Notes under the pieces: generated by a model | Database searches by the model: none | What the model was told of the DNA's origin: nothing | Seen by the model: only the letters and a program-made list of their open reading frames with translations | Shown here: one piece after another, positions 53,535-62,715 of the stretch | How positions within the stretch are numbered: the first letter of the stretch is position 1 | How the letters are laid out: every line of letters starts with the position of its first letter | Position numbers and translations under genes: made by a program | Assembly (NCBI RefSeq): GCF_001613085.1 | Contig: NZ_BDBR01000004.1 | Coordinates: forward strand, 124,001-188,000 | Direction: 5' to 3' | From: Nocardia salmonicida NBRC 13393 | Lineage (GTDB): Bacteria > Actinomycetota > Actinomycetes > Mycobacteriales > Mycobacteriaceae | Length of the DNA stretch: 64,000 bases

Positions 53535-54759
53535 GCGGGCTCTCGAGAAGGGTCTTCAGGTTCGCCAGGAATTGGGCTGCCACCGCGCCGTCGATGGCGC
53601 GGTGGTCCGCGGACAGGGTCACGCGCAGGATCTTGCGGGCAACCACCTTCTCGCCGTCGAGGCGTAGCTCGTCGGCCGCCGCCCCGACCGCGAGAATCGC
53701 GGACTCGGGCGAGTTGATGACCGCGGTGAATTGCTCGATGCCGAACATGCCGAGGTTGGAGATGGTGAAGGTACCGCCCGACATCTCCTCCGCGCGCAGC
53801 TTGCGATCACGGGCGCGAATCGCCTTGTCCCGACTCTCGGTCGCGATCTCGGACACGCTCTTGCGGTCCGCGTCCCGAATCACCGGCACGAGCAGCCCGG
53901 CCGGGGTCGCTACCGCTACACCGAGGTGGATTCCCTTGTGACGCAACAGTTTGTCGCCCGCGAAGCTGACATTGACCGAGCCGTCCTTTCGCAGCGCGAC
54001 GGCGACCGCCTTGACGAGCAGGTCGTTCACGCTGACCTTGCTCTCGCCCGCCGCGTCCAACGTCGCGTTGATCTGCGCCCGGAAGGCGAACAACTCGGTC
54101 ACGTCGATCGCGCTGGTCAGATAGAAGTGCGGCGCCTGCTGCTTGCTCTCGGTGAGCCGGACCGCGGAGACGCGCTGAATGTTCGTCAGCGCAACCTCCT
54201 CGAACTCCCCTGAGGCCGGAACAGGTTGCACAGCAGCCACACTCGCGTCACGTGACGGCGTCGCGATCTCAGCGGGTGCCGCGGTGACGGCGCTGTGGGC
54301 CGCCTCCACGTCACGTGCGGTGATCCGCCCACCCGGACCGGTGCCGACGACAGCGTCGATATCGACCCGCATCTCACGTGCGATCTTGCGGGCCAACGGC
54401 GAGGACTTGACCACCCCGGTCCGGCGCAGGCCCGCGTGCGCACCGGGCTGTGGCGCAGCGGTCGGGGCAGTCGAGGGCGTCACCGCAACACTTTTCGGAT
54501 CCGCGGGTGCCGCAGTCGATGTGGTGCCATCGCCCACGATCGCGATCGGTTCGCCGATCGGGACACGAACACCCGGCTCGGCGAGGATCTTCTCGAGAAC
54601 CCCGTCGTCGTAGGCCTCGAGTTCCATCAGGGCTTTGTCGGTCTCGATTTCGGCGACGATCTCGCCGCGGGTGATCTGGTCGCCGACCTGCTTGAGCCAG
54701 GCGGAGACGACGCCGTCCTCCATGGTGTCGGAGAGCCGGGGCATGACGATTTCGGGCAT
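53518..54759 (-). CDS. pdhC: Dihydrolipoyl acyltransferase (E2) of a 2-oxoacid dehydrogenase complex
   Basis: 413 residues with one lipoyl domain (Lys42 in [12 protein letters not shown]), a Pro/Ala linker, the E3/E1-binding domain ([17 protein letters not shown] near 140) and the catalytic domain with His386 and Asp390 in DHRAIDG. It transfers the acyl group from lipoate to CoA. The single lipoyl domain and gene order resemble heterotetrameric-E1 complexes such as PDH, BCKDH or acetoin dehydrogenase. The start at 54759 begins the lipoyl domain. Last gene of the operon, with its 3' end overlapping scoB. Confidence 0.93.
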   Translation of the reverse strand: MPEIVMPRLSDTMEDGVVSAWLKQVGDQITRGEIVAEIETDKALMELEAYDDGVLEKILAEPGVRVPIGEPIAIVGDGTTSTAAPADPKSVAVTPSTAPTAAPQPGAHAGLRRTGVVKSSPLARKIAREMRVDIDAVVGTGPGGRITARDVEAAHSAVTAAPAEIATPSRDASVAAVQPVPASGEFEEVALTNIQRVSAVRLTESKQQAPHFYLTSAIDVTELFAFRAQINATLDAAGESKVSVNDLLVKAVAVALRKDGSVNVSFAGDKLLRHKGIHLGVAVATPAGLLVPVIRDADRKSVSEIATESRDKAIRARDRKLRAEEMSGGTFTISNLGMFGIEQFTAVINSPESAILAVGAAADELRLDGEKVVARKILRVTLSADHRAIDGAVAAQFLANLKTLLESPLRIVA

Positions 54760-54785
54760 GATTGCGTCCGTCCTGTTCCTGGTTC

Positions 54786-55778
54786 TCAGCGCCGCCGGCC
54801 GACGGCCGCCAGAGTTTCCGTCACCGCGGTGTAAAGCGATTCCGCGGACGGCAAGGCGAGTTTCTCCAGCGGCTTGGCGTAGGGCAGCGGAACCTCGGCC
54901 ATGGCGACGCGACGGACCGGCGCGTCGAGGTAATCGAACGCACCGTCGGAGATGGACGCCGCGATCTCCGCGCCGATGCCGTAGGTGAGCCAGTCGTCCT
55001 CGCCGATCACCGCGCAACCGGTCTTGCGCACCGATGCCACGATGGTGTCGCGGTCCAGCGGACGCAGGCTGCGCAGGTCGATCACCTCCACCGAAATACC
55101 CTCGCCCGCAAGGCGTTGCGCGACCTCGGTCGCGACGGTGGCCATCCGCGAATAGCCGATCAGCGTGATGTCGGTGCCCTCCCGGGTGACCGCCGCTTTG
55201 CCGATCTGGACAGGCGGAAGATCCTCGGGGACTTCGCCTTTGGTGTTGTACAGCGACAGGTTCTCCAGGAACAACACCGGATCGTCATCGGAGATCGCCG
55301 CCTTGAGCAACGCCCGCGCATCAGCGGGAGTGCTGGGCGCCACGACCTTCAGGCCGGGCACGAAGGCGTAGTACAACTCGATATTCTGCGAATGCGTCGC
55401 CCCGAGTTGCTGGCCGCCGCCACCGGGCGTCCGGATCACCATGGGCACATTGGTCTGCCCGCCGAACATGCCGTAGATCTTCGCGGCATGGTTGACGATC
55501 TGATCCAGCGCCAGCAGCGAGAAGTTGATCGTCATGATCTCCACGACCGGGCGCAAACCGAGCATCGCGGCGCCGATCGCCGCACCGACGAACCCTTCCT
55601 CGGCGATGGGGGTGTCGCGCACCCGCTTCTCGCCGAACTCCTCGAGCAGACCGGCGGTGATCTTGTAGGAGCCTTCGAAGACGCCGATCTCCTCACCGAT
55701 CAGAAAAACATCGTCATCGCGGCGCATTTCTTCGCGCAGGGTTTCGCGCAGCGCTTCGCGATAGGTCATGACAGGCAC
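54786..55778 (-). CDS. pdhB: 2-oxoacid dehydrogenase E1 component, beta subunit
   Basis: 330 residues. Transketolase-like pyrimidine domain with MTYREALRETLREEMRRDD, the cofactor-contacting LIGEEIGVFEGSYKIT and DTPIAEEGFVGAAIG, IMTINFSLLALDQIVNHAAK, then the C-terminal domain with EVIDLRSLRPLDRDTI. It forms the alpha2beta2 E1 that decarboxylates a 2-oxoacid. The GTG at 55778 fits a GAGG 9 nt upstream; ATG at 55769 is the alternative. It lies 11 bp after the alpha subunit stop. Confidence 0.92.
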   Translation of the reverse strand: MPVMTYREALRETLREEMRRDDDVFLIGEEIGVFEGSYKITAGLLEEFGEKRVRDTPIAEEGFVGAAIGAAMLGLRPVVEIMTINFSLLALDQIVNHAAKIYGMFGGQTNVPMVIRTPGGGGQQLGATHSQNIELYYAFVPGLKVVAPSTPADARALLKAAISDDDPVLFLENLSLYNTKGEVPEDLPPVQIGKAAVTREGTDITLIGYSRMATVATEVAQRLAGEGISVEVIDLRSLRPLDRDTIVASVRKTGCAVIGEDDWLTYGIGAEIAASISDGAFDYLDAPVRRVAMAEVPLPYAKPLEKLALPSAESLYTAVTETLAAVGRRR

Positions 55779-55789
55779 AGTGAATGTCC

Positions 55790-56878
55790 TCAGTGGGTGA
55801 AGAGCGGATCGGCGGGCAGACGGCGGGAATCGCCCGGCACGGGAGTGGCGTAGGTGTAGTCGAACAGGCTCGACGGCTCCGGATGCGGGCTCGAATCGGC
55901 GAATTCGACGGCGGCGGCAACTCCGTCGGCCACCTCGCGGTCGACATCGGCCAGCGCCTGTTCGGTCAGCACCCCGGCGGCGAGCAATCGGCGCTGCCAC
56001 AGCTCGATCGGATCGTGCTCGCGTGCCGCGGCGACGGTATCGGTGCTGCGGTACTTGGCCGGGTCGACCACCGAGTGGCCCTTGAGCCGGTAGCTCACCG
56101 CTTCGAGCAGCGCGGGTTTGCCATCGCGGCGGGCGTCTTCGATGAGCTCGCTCGCCAGGTCGCGCACGGCCAGCACATCGGTGCCGTCGACCCGCTCGCC
56201 CCGCATGCGGTACGCGGCGGCGCGCTTCCACAGATCCGGTTCGGCCGAGGACTTCTCGACTGTGGTGCCCATGCCGGTCTGGTTGTTGATCACCAGGAAC
56301 ACCACCGGCAGCCGCCACAGCGCCGCGATATTGAGCGACTCGTGGAAGGCGCCGATGTTGGTGGTGCCCTCCCCCATCTGACATACCACGACGTCGTCGC
56401 CGTCGCGGTAGTCGATGGCCAGCGCCGCACCGATGGCCAGCGGAACCTGTCCGCCCACGATGGCGTAGCCGCCCAGCAGCCGGGTCGCGGTGTCGTACAT
56501 GTGCATCGAGCCGCCCCAGCCCTTCGAGGTGCCGGTGGAGCGCCCGTACAGTTCGGCCATCACTCGACCGGGTTCGATGCCCTTGGCCAGTGCGTAGCCG
56601 TGTTCGCGGTAGTTGGTGAACAGGTAGTCGGTGGGGCGCATCGCGGCGCCGAGGCCGACCACGGTGGCTTCTTCGCCGAGGTTGAGATGGCAGTAGCCGC
56701 CGATCTTGGCCTGCTGGTAGCTCTGCGCGGTGCGTTCCTCGAAGCGCCGGATGAACAGCATGTCGCGGTAGAGACCACGCAGGATCTCGGGATTCTCGGC
56801 CGCGACGGCGGAGTCGATATCCGAAGCGGTCTCGGTCTGCTCGCGGGCGGGCGTGCTCCGCGCGGTGGTCGTGGTCAT
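55790..56878 (-). CDS. pdhA: 2-oxoacid dehydrogenase E1 component, alpha subunit
   Basis: 362 residues. Thiamine diphosphate and Mg2+ motif GEGTTNIGAFHESLNIAALW through LVINN, the phosphorylation-loop-like YRMRGERVDGTD and YRLKGHSVVDPAKYRS, and LFTNYREHGYALAKG. Residues 1-30 are a Thr/Ala-rich extension. Substrate may be pyruvate, acetoin or a branched 2-oxoacid; the SMHMYDTATRLLGGYAIVGG block is typical of pyruvate and acetoin enzymes. Starts 11 bp after the lpd stop. Confidence 0.92.
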   Translation of the reverse strand: MTTTTARSTPAREQTETASDIDSAVAAENPEILRGLYRDMLFIRRFEERTAQSYQQAKIGGYCHLNLGEEATVVGLGAAMRPTDYLFTNYREHGYALAKGIEPGRVMAELYGRSTGTSKGWGGSMHMYDTATRLLGGYAIVGGQVPLAIGAALAIDYRDGDDVVVCQMGEGTTNIGAFHESLNIAALWRLPVVFLVINNQTGMGTTVEKSSAEPDLWKRAAAYRMRGERVDGTDVLAVRDLASELIEDARRDGKPALLEAVSYRLKGHSVVDPAKYRSTDTVAAAREHDPIELWQRRLLAAGVLTEQALADVDREVADGVAAAVEFADSSPHPEPSSLFDYTYATPVPGDSRRLPADPLFTH

Positions 56879-56889
56879 GGTCTAGCTCC

Positions 56890-58338
56890 TCAACGCTTGC
56901 GTGGCGCGATGTGCACCGGCAGTCCGAGTCCGGCCATGGCCGCCTCCATACCGATCTCGCCGAGTGTGGGGTGGGCGTGAATGGTGTCGGCCAGCTCGTC
57001 GAGCGTGGCTTCCAGTGAGATCGCCAGTGCGCCCTCGGCGATCAGATCGCTGGCGGACGGGCCGATGATGTGCACGCCGAGCACTTCCTGATGCGCTTGC
57101 CCCGCAACGATTTTGATGAAGCCGTCGGTCTCGCCGAAGGTCTTGGCCCGGCCGAGCGCCGCGAACGGGAACTTGGCGGTGATCACCTCGTGTCCGGCGG
57201 CGCGGGCGGCTTCTTCGGTGAGCCCGACGCTCGCGATCTCCGGGTGGGTGAAGGTCGCGGCCGGGATGACCGAGTAATCGATGTGGGCCTCGTGCCCGGT
57301 GATCACCTCGGCCGCGGTGATGCCCTGGTGCGAGGCGACGTGGGCGAGCAACGCCCGACCGGTCACGTCGCCGATGGCGTACACGTGCTCGACCCCGGTC
57401 CGCAGTCGATCGTCGACTTCGATGAAACCGCGTGCGTCCGTAGCGATTCCGGCTACATCGAGCCCGAGTTCCGCGGTATTGGGTGCTCGCCCGACTCCGA
57501 CGAGCACCACGTCGGCATCCAGGTCGGCTGCCGCCGGACCGCCGACCGAGACCCGCAGTACGTCGCCCTCGGTGATAGCGGTGACCGTGGCCCCGGTCAG
57601 GACGGTGATGCCGCGCTTGCGGAACGAGCGCCCGAGCGCGTCGCCGATCTCCTTGTCCTCCAACGGAACCAGGCGATCCTGCATTTCCACGACGGTGACC
57701 TGACTGCCGAACGTGGCGAACAGGCTGGCCCATTCCGCCCCGACCGCACTGCCGCCGATGATGACCAACCGTTGCGGCACCTCGGTCAGCCCGAACGCGC
57801 CGTCGGAGGTGACGACGCCGGGCAACTCAGCGCCCGGAATCGGCGGCTGAACCGGCACCGAACCGGTCGCGATGATCACGTCGCGCGCGCTCACCCGGCG
57901 AATCGCGGCTCCCGCGGCGGCGGCGTAGCGGGGGCCGTCGTCGAAGATCGGCGAGGCGCCGACCTCGTGCACCTCCACCACGGTCGGCTCGACGAACCGG
58001 GCGTGACCCTCGATCACCGTCACCCCGTTGGCCTTCAGCAGACCCGCCACACCGTCGGTCAGTTCTTTGACGATGGAGTCCTTGCGTTGCCGGACCGCGG
58101 CGAAGTCGTAGCGCACATTGTCGGCGTAGACCCCGAATTCAGCTGCGCTCGCGAGGGTGTGGAAGACCTCCGCCGAGCGGAGCATCGCCTTGGTGGGGAT
58201 ACAACCCCAGTTCAGGCAGACACCGCCGGGGCGCTCCTTCTCCACCACGCAGACCTTCAGGCCACGTTGCGCGGCGCGGATGGCGGCCACATATCCGCCC
58301 GGTCCACCACCGATCACCAATAGATCGAATTCCGGCAC
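56890..58338 (-). CDS. lpdA: Dihydrolipoamide dehydrogenase (E3)
   Basis: 482 residues. FAD motif GGGPGGYVAAIRAAQ (10-24) and the redox disulfide Cys41/Cys46 in CLNWGCIPTK. The NAD+ motif IIGGSAVGAEWAS follows near 194, then YAIGDVTG and the C-terminal catalytic HAHPTLGE near 448. It reoxidises the E2 lipoyl group with NAD+. First gene of the lpd-pdhA-pdhB-pdhC operon; the 160-bp leader to the PucR gene contains repeated CACAAA words (CCACAAATGCACAAACAA). Confidence 0.93.
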   Translation of the reverse strand: MPEFDLLVIGGGPGGYVAAIRAAQRGLKVCVVEKERPGGVCLNWGCIPTKAMLRSAEVFHTLASAAEFGVYADNVRYDFAAVRQRKDSIVKELTDGVAGLLKANGVTVIEGHARFVEPTVVEVHEVGASPIFDDGPRYAAAAGAAIRRVSARDVIIATGSVPVQPPIPGAELPGVVTSDGAFGLTEVPQRLVIIGGSAVGAEWASLFATFGSQVTVVEMQDRLVPLEDKEIGDALGRSFRKRGITVLTGATVTAITEGDVLRVSVGGPAAADLDADVVLVGVGRAPNTAELGLDVAGIATDARGFIEVDDRLRTGVEHVYAIGDVTGRALLAHVASHQGITAAEVITGHEAHIDYSVIPAATFTHPEIASVGLTEEAARAAGHEVITAKFPFAALGRAKTFGETDGFIKIVAGQAHQEVLGVHIIGPSASDLIAEGALAISLEATLDELADTIHAHPTLGEIGMEAAMAGLGLPVHIAPRKR

Positions 58339-58498
58339 TCGTGGTGCTCCTCAGCTCGACGATCGACCCATCCACGGTCGTGGCTTGGATCATCTGTCGA
58401 GTCTCACGGTCCACAAATGCACAAACAATCTACCGACAGCCCAGAATTAGGGGCTCGAAAATGGGCGCAGCGCCCAATCTGTCCTGGCGGTGTGGCAC

Positions 58499-59698
58499 TC
58501 AGCCCGGTGTCCGCGCGCCCATCTCCAGCGCGGCCAAGGCGAGGGAAAGCTCCAGGTAGGACCGTTGTCCTTCGAGTCGTCGACCCAACAGGGCGGAGAT
58601 CCGCTGTAGCCGGTTGATCACGGTGTTGCGATGGCAGTGCAGTCGGGGCGCGGCATTCGCCGCCGAACAGTTCTCCTCCAGCCAGACCGCCAGCGTGCGC
58701 AACAAGATCTGGTGCTCTTTCGTCGGCAGTTCCAGCACGGGGCCGAGGGTGCGAGTGACCATCAGCGCGGTCAGGTCGGGCGAGCGCAGCAACAGCGCTT
58801 CCGGGTAGCGCTGCTCCAACGACACCAACCCCCGCTCCGTGTCCGGCAAGGTCTCCAAGCCGAGCATCGCCAACGCGTGCCCGGTCTCGATCTGCGCCAG
58901 CCCCTGCACCACGGGTGACGCCGCTGCTCGACCACGGATGCGATTCCGTACCTGGTCCAGCACCGCGGAACCGTCCCGCTGCTCGAGCGAGACCAGCCCC
59001 ACCACAGTCTCGACGCGGTCGTGCCAGACCGACCGGATGCCCAAGGCCGCCAACGCGGCCTCGGTACCTATCTCCACGTTCGGGCGCTCTCCCCGCACGG
59101 CGACCACCAGGTACCCGCCGTGGGCGGGCACGTTCAGCTCCCGCGCGGCACGCGCGGCGAATGTCGCGTCGCGGGCACTGCCCGCCAGCAGATCCTCGAT
59201 CAAGCCGTGCCGACGACGCTCGTCGCGACGTACCTGCTCCAATTCGGTGCTGCGATAGGAGGTGACCAGCGCCGACGACATGCCGTCGATAGCCGACCAC
59301 GTGGCCACACCGATCTTGCGAACCTCGGCGGGCGGGAGTTCGCCTGCCTTGTCGAGTAGCGCCTCCCACACGATCTGACCGCCGAGCCGGAACGTCCGCA
59401 ACATCACCTCCAGCGGCACGCCCTGCGCCGCACGATTGCGGCCGATGGCAGCGGCGACATCATCACGACCGGGGACGCTCACCTCACCGGCGACCAGATC
59501 CAGCACCCTGGTCAGATAGCGGCAACACGCGGTGTGCAGATCCTCCCGGCTGACCGGCGAGTAATCCGTCCACTCCGGGATGTCGGTGAAGATCGCGGCG
59601 ATCAGCTGCCGAGTGAGCACCGGGATATCGGTTCGGCACGCAGCCACCAACCGCCTCGTACCCGCTGAGATCGGGGTGTGCTTGGTTCTCGCAGCCAT
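58499..59698 (-). CDS. PucR/CdaR-family regulator upstream of the 2-oxoacid dehydrogenase operon
   Basis: 399 residues. N-terminal helical domain (RsbRD_N/PucR-like; YSPVSREDLHTACCRYLTRV), a central GGDEF-like region (GGYLVVAVRGER), and a C-terminal helix-turn-helix HCHRNTVINRLQRISALLG (about 355-373). PucR regulators often control the operon beside them, so the lpd-pdh genes on the same strand, 160 bp downstream, are probable targets. The product of the pathway is not indicated. Confidence 0.9.
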   Translation of the reverse strand: MAARTKHTPISAGTRRLVAACRTDIPVLTRQLIAAIFTDIPEWTDYSPVSREDLHTACCRYLTRVLDLVAGEVSVPGRDDVAAAIGRNRAAQGVPLEVMLRTFRLGGQIVWEALLDKAGELPPAEVRKIGVATWSAIDGMSSALVTSYRSTELEQVRRDERRRHGLIEDLLAGSARDATFAARAARELNVPAHGGYLVVAVRGERPNVEIGTEAALAALGIRSVWHDRVETVVGLVSLEQRDGSAVLDQVRNRIRGRAAASPVVQGLAQIETGHALAMLGLETLPDTERGLVSLEQRYPEALLLRSPDLTALMVTRTLGPVLELPTKEHQILLRTLAVWLEENCSAANAAPRLHCHRNTVINRLQRISALLGRRLEGQRSYLELSLALAALEMGARTPG

Positions 59699-59795
59699 AA
59701 CGCCAGACGCTACGCCCGGGCGCGCCGCTGATCCGCACGCTTACCGTGTAGTCGACGCTCGCCTAGCCGCTCGGCCCGACACCGAAGGAACACCG

Positions 59796-60464
59796 ATGGG
59801 TTTCGAAAACGAGGAGTTCGATTGTGACAGCCCACCATTGGCGATCTCCCCCGACCAGGCCCGCCGGTATTGGTTCGAGCACAGCCGCCACGATTGCGAT
59901 CTCGGCGCCGCCGCGTGGGAGATCCTGACCGGATCCCGTGGCATCCCGTGGCCGCACGCAGCCCACCTCCAGAACCCCCGGGACTGGATGGATGCCTATC
60001 GACAGCGAGGTCTACCTACCGACATCACCGCCGACGGATCCGGGGTCGAGCTGGTATGCGACGACACCGTCACCGCTTTGCTCGTCCCCGCCGGACTCGC
60101 CGCCGCGACCTACGACCACAACGCGTTGGCGGTCCCCACCCTCGCCACGGCGCCACCGTATGTTCCGCTGCACCGGTGGGCGATGCTCACCAGGACCGCG
60201 CCCCTGTCCGACGAAGCCACCGGAGTCCTCGCCGATCTCCACGTCACCGTCCTCGCGCCCGGCGATCGGCTACGGCTCCCCACCGGACCCGACAGCCGCC
60301 TCGACCCACCGCATTACTGGCACGAATGGCCCCGAGAGGCCCATCCGGGCAAGCCGTACCTCGTTCTGCTGCTCCAAGTCGCCAACGTCCTGCTGCTCGG
60401 TAGCAGGGCCGGGTGCAGCCTGGTACCGATCAACGGTCGGCTCGAGGTCCGGCGCCACCGGTGA
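59796..60464 (+). CDS. Hypothetical protein (222 aa)
   Basis: 222 residues with AAGGA 7 nt before the ATG and normal codon bias. Blocks such as ARRYWFEHSRHDCDLGAAAWEIL, VELVCDDTVTALLVPAGLAAATY and HYWHEWPREAH are visible; cysteines and histidines near the start (CDS, HDC) could bind metal, but no known motif fits. There is no signal peptide or membrane helix. Divergent from the PucR gene and upstream of the MMPL gene by 222 bp. I do not recognise the family. Confidence 0.7.
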   Translation: MGFENEEFDCDSPPLAISPDQARRYWFEHSRHDCDLGAAAWEILTGSRGIPWPHAAHLQNPRDWMDAYRQRGLPTDITADGSGVELVCDDTVTALLVPAGLAAATYDHNALAVPTLATAPPYVPLHRWAMLTRTAPLSDEATGVLADLHVTVLAPGDRLRLPTGPDSRLDPPHYWHEWPREAHPGKPYLVLLLQVANVLLLGSRAGCSLVPINGRLEVRRHR

Positions 60465-60686
60465 TCACGCCGTCCGCAAGGCCGAGGCGTTCTGTCCGCG
60501 AGACAAATTCGAAGGGGAAGATTCTCCGAATGATGCAGTGACACAAGCCATTCGTGGCACCGATACTTGCACCGACCCGGGTTGCGGGATGGCACCGGCG
60601 CCGACCCTACCGGCCCGAGCGGCGCCGGTGGAGATGTCCGTCGCGCCGAAACGGCGCCGGAGTGCACGTGCGGTGCCCGCAATGAG

Positions 60687-62405
60687 ATGAGGGCGGTGCG
60701 AGTACTCGCGCGGATGGCTGCGGGTCGACCGAAAACCGTGGTCGCGGTGATCGCGCTGGTGCTCGTCCTCGCGGGCGCGGGCGGGGCCTCGCTGCAGCAG
60801 CGACTGTCCGGCGGCGGGTTCTGGAACGCGGACGCCGAATCCGCGCGCTCCGCCCGAGTACTGGCGGAGAAGTACACCACCGGAACACCGAACGTCATCG
60901 TGCTGGTGGATGTCGCGGCCGCGTCGGGAACCGTCGATACGCCCTCGGTCGCCACCACCGGCCTGCGGCTGACCACCGAGCTGGCCACGGTGGCGGGCGT
61001 GCGCTCGGTGAGCTCGTACTGGTCCACCGGATCGCCGGAGTTCCTGCGCAGTGCCGATCGCGGCAAGGCGCTGGTCGCCGTGGATGTTCCCGGTGACGAG
61101 ATCGTGGTGGACGCGGTGGTGTCGCGACTGATCGACAGCTACCGGGATCGGGACTACGGCGAGTTCCACCTGCGCCTGGGTGGGGCCGCGGTGAGCTATC
61201 ACGACGTGACCGAGCAACTCTCGCACGATATGAAAGTCACTGAGGCGGTGACGATTCCGATCCTGCTGGTACTGCTGGTGTTGATCTTCGGCAGTCTGGT
61301 CGCCGCGGGACTGCCGTTGGTACTCGGCCTGGTCTCGATCATCGGTACGCTGGAAATCCTTCGGTTGCTCACCGAGTTCACCCAGGTTTCCAGCTATGCG
61401 CTGAATCTGACCACCGTGCTCGGTCTCGGGCTCGGCATCGACTACAGCCTGTTCCTGGTCAGCCGATTCCGGGAGGAACGGCACGGGGCCCGCGACGTGC
61501 CGACCGCGGTGCGGGTGACGGTGACGACCGCCGGGCGCACCGTACTGTTCTCCGCCGCGACGATCGTCATCGCGATGCTGGCGATGCTGCCCGAACTGAC
61601 CGAGCTGACACAGCGCATCCAGCACCTGGACCATGTACGGCTGGTTCGTAGCCTGCCCGGGCCCGAGGGCGCGCATCTGATGGTGATCCCCGACCTCGAC
61701 CCGTACTCGCTGGCCGCCGAAACCTTGCTCGACGACATCCGGCGAACGGACTCGCCCGCTCCGCTGCTGGTCGGCGGCGCCACGGCCGAGAACGCCGATA
61801 CCAAATCCGGCTTGGCGGGGCGCCTTCCCTTGGTCGTCGCCCTCATCGTGGTCGCGATGCTCGTGCTGTTGTTCGCGTTCACCGGCAGCGTGGTGATCCC
61901 GCTGAAGGCGGTGCTGCTCAACACGTTGAGCTTGTCGGCGACCTTCGGCGCGATGGTCTACATCTTCCAGGACGGGCACCTGAAATGGCTGGTCGGCGAT
62001 TTCACCGAAACCGGTTACCTGGCCGCCCCGGTGCCGGTGCTCGTCTTCTGCTTGGCCTTCGGGCTGTCGATGGACTACGAGGTGTTCTTGTTGTCCCGGA
62101 TCGCCGAGGAGCACCGGGCGCGGGGCGTGACGGCCGACGCGGTCGCCTACGGGCTGGAGCGCACCGGCCGCATCGTCACCGCTGCGGCCGCGCTGATGGC
62201 GATTGTCTGTGTGGGACTGGCATTTTCAGAGGTTGCCTTCACAAAATTGATGGGCGTGGGCCTGACGCTGGCGGTGCTGATGGATGCCACGGTGGTCCGT
62301 GGCGTGTTGGTACCCGCCTTCATGCGCCTGCTGGGAACCGCGAACTGGTGGGCACCGGCATTTCTGCGACGAGTCCACCGTCACATCGCGGTGCGTGAGA
62401 ACTGA
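60687..62405 (+). CDS. MMPL/RND-family transporter with an apparent internal deletion
   Basis: 572 residues against a usual 700-750 for this two-repeat family. Helix 1 (TVVAVIALVLVLAGAGGASL), extracellular domain 1 and helices 2-4 are present, with the GLGIDYSLFLVSRFREE motif. At about residue 300, in FSAATIVIAMLAML, the helix ends abruptly and continues as PELTELTQRIQHLDHV. That stretch reads as the middle of extracellular domain 2. Helices 8-12 follow with a second motif GLSMDYEVFLLSRIAEEH. Two helices and the linker are thus missing. MMPL proteins export lipids or siderophores. ATG 60687 is the likeliest start. Confidence 0.82.
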   Translation: MRAVRVLARMAAGRPKTVVAVIALVLVLAGAGGASLQQRLSGGGFWNADAESARSARVLAEKYTTGTPNVIVLVDVAAASGTVDTPSVATTGLRLTTELATVAGVRSVSSYWSTGSPEFLRSADRGKALVAVDVPGDEIVVDAVVSRLIDSYRDRDYGEFHLRLGGAAVSYHDVTEQLSHDMKVTEAVTIPILLVLLVLIFGSLVAAGLPLVLGLVSIIGTLEILRLLTEFTQVSSYALNLTTVLGLGLGIDYSLFLVSRFREERHGARDVPTAVRVTVTTAGRTVLFSAATIVIAMLAMLPELTELTQRIQHLDHVRLVRSLPGPEGAHLMVIPDLDPYSLAAETLLDDIRRTDSPAPLLVGGATAENADTKSGLAGRLPLVVALIVVAMLVLLFAFTGSVVIPLKAVLLNTLSLSATFGAMVYIFQDGHLKWLVGDFTETGYLAAPVPVLVFCLAFGLSMDYEVFLLSRIAEEHRARGVTADAVAYGLERTGRIVTAAAALMAIVCVGLAFSEVAFTKLMGVGLTLAVLMDATVVRGVLVPAFMRLLGTANWWAPAFLRRVHRHIAVREN

Positions 62406-62715
62406 CTCATCGCCTGCGCGACGGTTTGGTTCCCGATGCAGTTCTTCGTCGTCGTATTCGTTTCACGGAACCAATTATCCGGACAATTCGACGTCGGGCC
62501 GGTCGATTATTCGCGTAAGTGACTTCCATTACGGCACAACAATATTGGCTATCGAATAGCCAGAATGACACAGTGATCGGAGCGCCTTTTCGGCGCACGG
62601 ACCACTCGTGAAATCGCCCGATCAGCCGGGCGAAGATCGCCACCGGACGGAATTCGGATCGCAGCAGCGCCGCGCGATCGAGCACATTTCAGCTCTTCAC
62701 CTCAGGGGTACATCC
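62406..62715. other. Promoter region of the NRPS gene, less GC-rich, with a perfect palindrome
   Basis: 310 bp with no supported gene and clearly lower GC than its surroundings. TGGCTAT-CGA-ATAGCCA (62546-62562) is a perfect 7+3+7 inverted repeat, and CGTAA/TTACG (62514-62518, 62529-62533) a shorter one. This suggests a regulated promoter for the large biosynthetic gene starting at 62716. A 92-codon minus-strand frame (62407-62685) has atypical codon use and was not accepted. Confidence 0.5.

Noticed and set aside
60465..62114. 549-codon open frame on the minus strand
   Set aside because: Mirror frame of the MMPL gene, rich in Gln/His/Arg/Asp as expected for antisense of membrane-protein coding DNA.
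62407..62685. 92-codon minus-strand frame in the NRPS leader
   Set aside because: Codon use unlike neighbouring genes, Arg-rich tail and a position over a likely promoter with palindromes.
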